DNA of 64,000 nt from Streptomyces sp. WMMC500. GTDB lineage: Bacteria; Actinomycetota; Actinomycetes; Streptomycetales; Streptomycetaceae. The number at the start of each line of letters is the position of its first letter. Position 1 is the stretch's first letter. Below the pieces are notes generated by a model, which searched no databases, was not told the origin of the DNA, and saw only the letters and a program-made list of their open reading frames with translations. The translations under genes were made by a program, and so were the position numbers. The stretch spans positions 682,001 through 746,000 of the forward strand of contig NZ_CP114905.1 of NCBI RefSeq assembly GCF_027497195.1, written 5' to 3'. Of this stretch, positions 63,274 through 64,000 are shown piece after piece.

Positions 63274-64000
63274 CGGCCCGTACGCCGGTGCCGGCGGCGG
63301 TGGTGCGGCCGGTCTCGTCGATGAGCCGGGCGAGGCCGCCGAGGGTGGACTGGAGGGCGAAGCGGGTGTCGTCGGCGACGTGGTGCAGGCCGAAGCGGTC
63401 GATGAGGGTGCTGAGCACCTCCATGCGCTTGAGGGAGTCGATGCCGAGGTCGCCTTCGAGGTCGGCGTCGGGGTCCATGGCCTCGACGGGGTAGCCGAGG
63501 CGGTCGGCGTAGACCTGCTGGAGGGTGCCAAGCACGTCACCGCCTGCGGCGGGCCCGGCGGGTGCGGCGGGCGCGGCCGCCAGAGGGTCCGGCGCCACGG
63601 GGGGCGTTGCAGGTACGGGAGTGGGGGCGGGGGTCGCCACCGGCATCGACGGGCCGTGCACGGCCCGCGCCGCACGCGCCGGGCCCGGCGCCGCACCGGC
63701 GGCGTCCGGCACGGCGGTCGCCGCAGGCATCGCCGACGCCGCAGGCACCGCCGACGCGGGAGCGGGGGCGGGGGTCGCCACCGGCATCGGCGCGCCGGGC
63801 GCGGCGGGCGCCGCAGGCGCCGGGCCCGCCGCCGCACCGGCGTCCGAAGCGGCCGGCACCGCAGGCACCGCGGTCGCCGCCGATGCCGGAGCGAGGGCGG
63901 GGGTCGCCACCGGCATCGGCGCGCCGGGCACGGCCCGCGCCGCAGGCGCCGGGCCCGCCGCCGCGCCGGAGTCCGGCACGGCCGGTCCGGCGGGCGCCGC
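63266..64000 (-). CDS. ACP-containing synthase subunit (N-terminus outside window)
   Basis: 245 C-terminal residues are visible; the frame is open to the right edge. The ACP lies near the C-terminus with DADLEGDLGIDSLKRMEVLS (phosphopantetheine Ser in GIDSLKR), very like the ACPs of PUFA synthases. It is preceded by about 140 residues of Ala/Pro/Thr linker in which PGAPMPVATPA-type segments repeat about every 43-47 residues. The start of the next gene overlaps this stop by 8 bases. The missing part probably carries KS and/or malonyl transferase domains. Confidence 0.78.
   Translation of the reverse strand, partial: AAPAGPAVPDSGAAAGPAPAARAVPGAPMPVATPALAPASAATAVPAVPAASDAGAAAGPAPAAPAAPGAPMPVATPAPAPASAVPAASAMPAATAVPDAAGAAPGPARAARAVHGPSMPVATPAPTPVPATPPVAPDPLAAAPAAPAGPAAGGDVLGTLQQVYADRLGYPVEAMDPDADLEGDLGIDSLKRMEVLSTLIDRFGLHHVADDTRFALQSTLGGLARLIDETGRTTAAGTGVRADG

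Noticed and set aside
58501..63324. Very long plus-strand open frame (1607 codons) opposite the synthase
   Set aside because: It is antisense to a clear KS/KR/DH gene, consists of R/G/A-rich low-complexity residues, and reflects high GC at third positions.

Overview
The window is chromosomal DNA of a very high-GC actinobacterium, most likely Streptomyces or a close relative. The support is roughly 72-75% GC with G/C-ended codons, many GTG starts, ATGA start/stop overlaps, an HTH (DUF5753)/DUF397 pair, DUF574 methyltransferase, a GylR-like regulator and DasR-type chitinase promoter elements. No rRNA, tRNA, transposase, integrase, att site or CRISPR array was seen. Both ends cut genes: an FHA-domain protein on the left and an ACP-bearing protein on the right.

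Layout. (1) 1-12.3 kb: a carbohydrate-use locus. A minus-strand operon (solute-binding lipoprotein, two permeases, ROK regulator, Gfo/Idh oxidoreductase) diverges from a plus-strand operon (MDR dehydrogenase, TIM-barrel isomerase-like protein, MGH1-like glycosidase, glycogen-debranching-like protein). A palindrome lies between -35 and -10 of the divergent promoter. (2) 12.4-19 kb: an NhaA antiporter fused to a DsbA-like thioredoxin domain, then two glycerol kinases around a GylR-like IclR regulator. One kinase has unusual T-ended codons; the other carries a C-terminal hemerythrin-like domain with degraded ligands. (3) 19-25.8 kb: the HTH/DUF397 pair, an NMT1/THI5-type ABC transporter operon containing a methyltransferase gene, and a Tat-signal protein of unknown role. 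(4) 25.8-34.3 kb: GH18 chitinase with two DasR-like sites, GH2 beta-galactosidase, S8 protease, LysR regulator, an orphan chitinase-type promoter and an LLM oxidoreductase. (5) 34.4-36.4 kb: a three-gene set of MauE-like membrane protein, Tat-signal protein and a 16-cysteine double-psi beta-barrel-like protein. (6) 36.8-46 kb: TerD, then a ten-gene minus-strand run that looks like the lower pathway of vitamin B6 (4-pyridoxate) breakdown with its own ABC importer and IclR regulator. (7) 46.3-64 kb: a tightly overlapping minus-strand biosynthetic cluster.

How the last cluster may work (inference). An ATP-grasp ligase, a small ACP and a PLP decarboxylase resemble butirosin BtrJ/BtrI/BtrK, which load glutamate on an ACP and decarboxylate it to a 4-aminobutyryl thioester. 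Here the set sits with a KASIII-like condensing enzyme, a second KAS-like protein lacking the catalytic Cys, a large PUFA-synthase-like protein (KS, KS-like, KR, DH), a two-protein acyl-CoA dehydrogenase, a free-standing condensation-domain protein, a 4'-phosphopantetheinyl transferase and a MATE exporter. I do not recognise a known product for this combination; an amino-capped (poly)unsaturated chain joined to an amine or alcohol is a reasonable hypothesis.

The strongest leads are the aminoacyl-ACP/PUFA-like cluster, the B6 breakdown operon, the glycerol kinase-hemerythrin fusion, the Cys-rich/Tat/MauE trio, and the orphan chitinase promoter followed at once by a strong hairpin.
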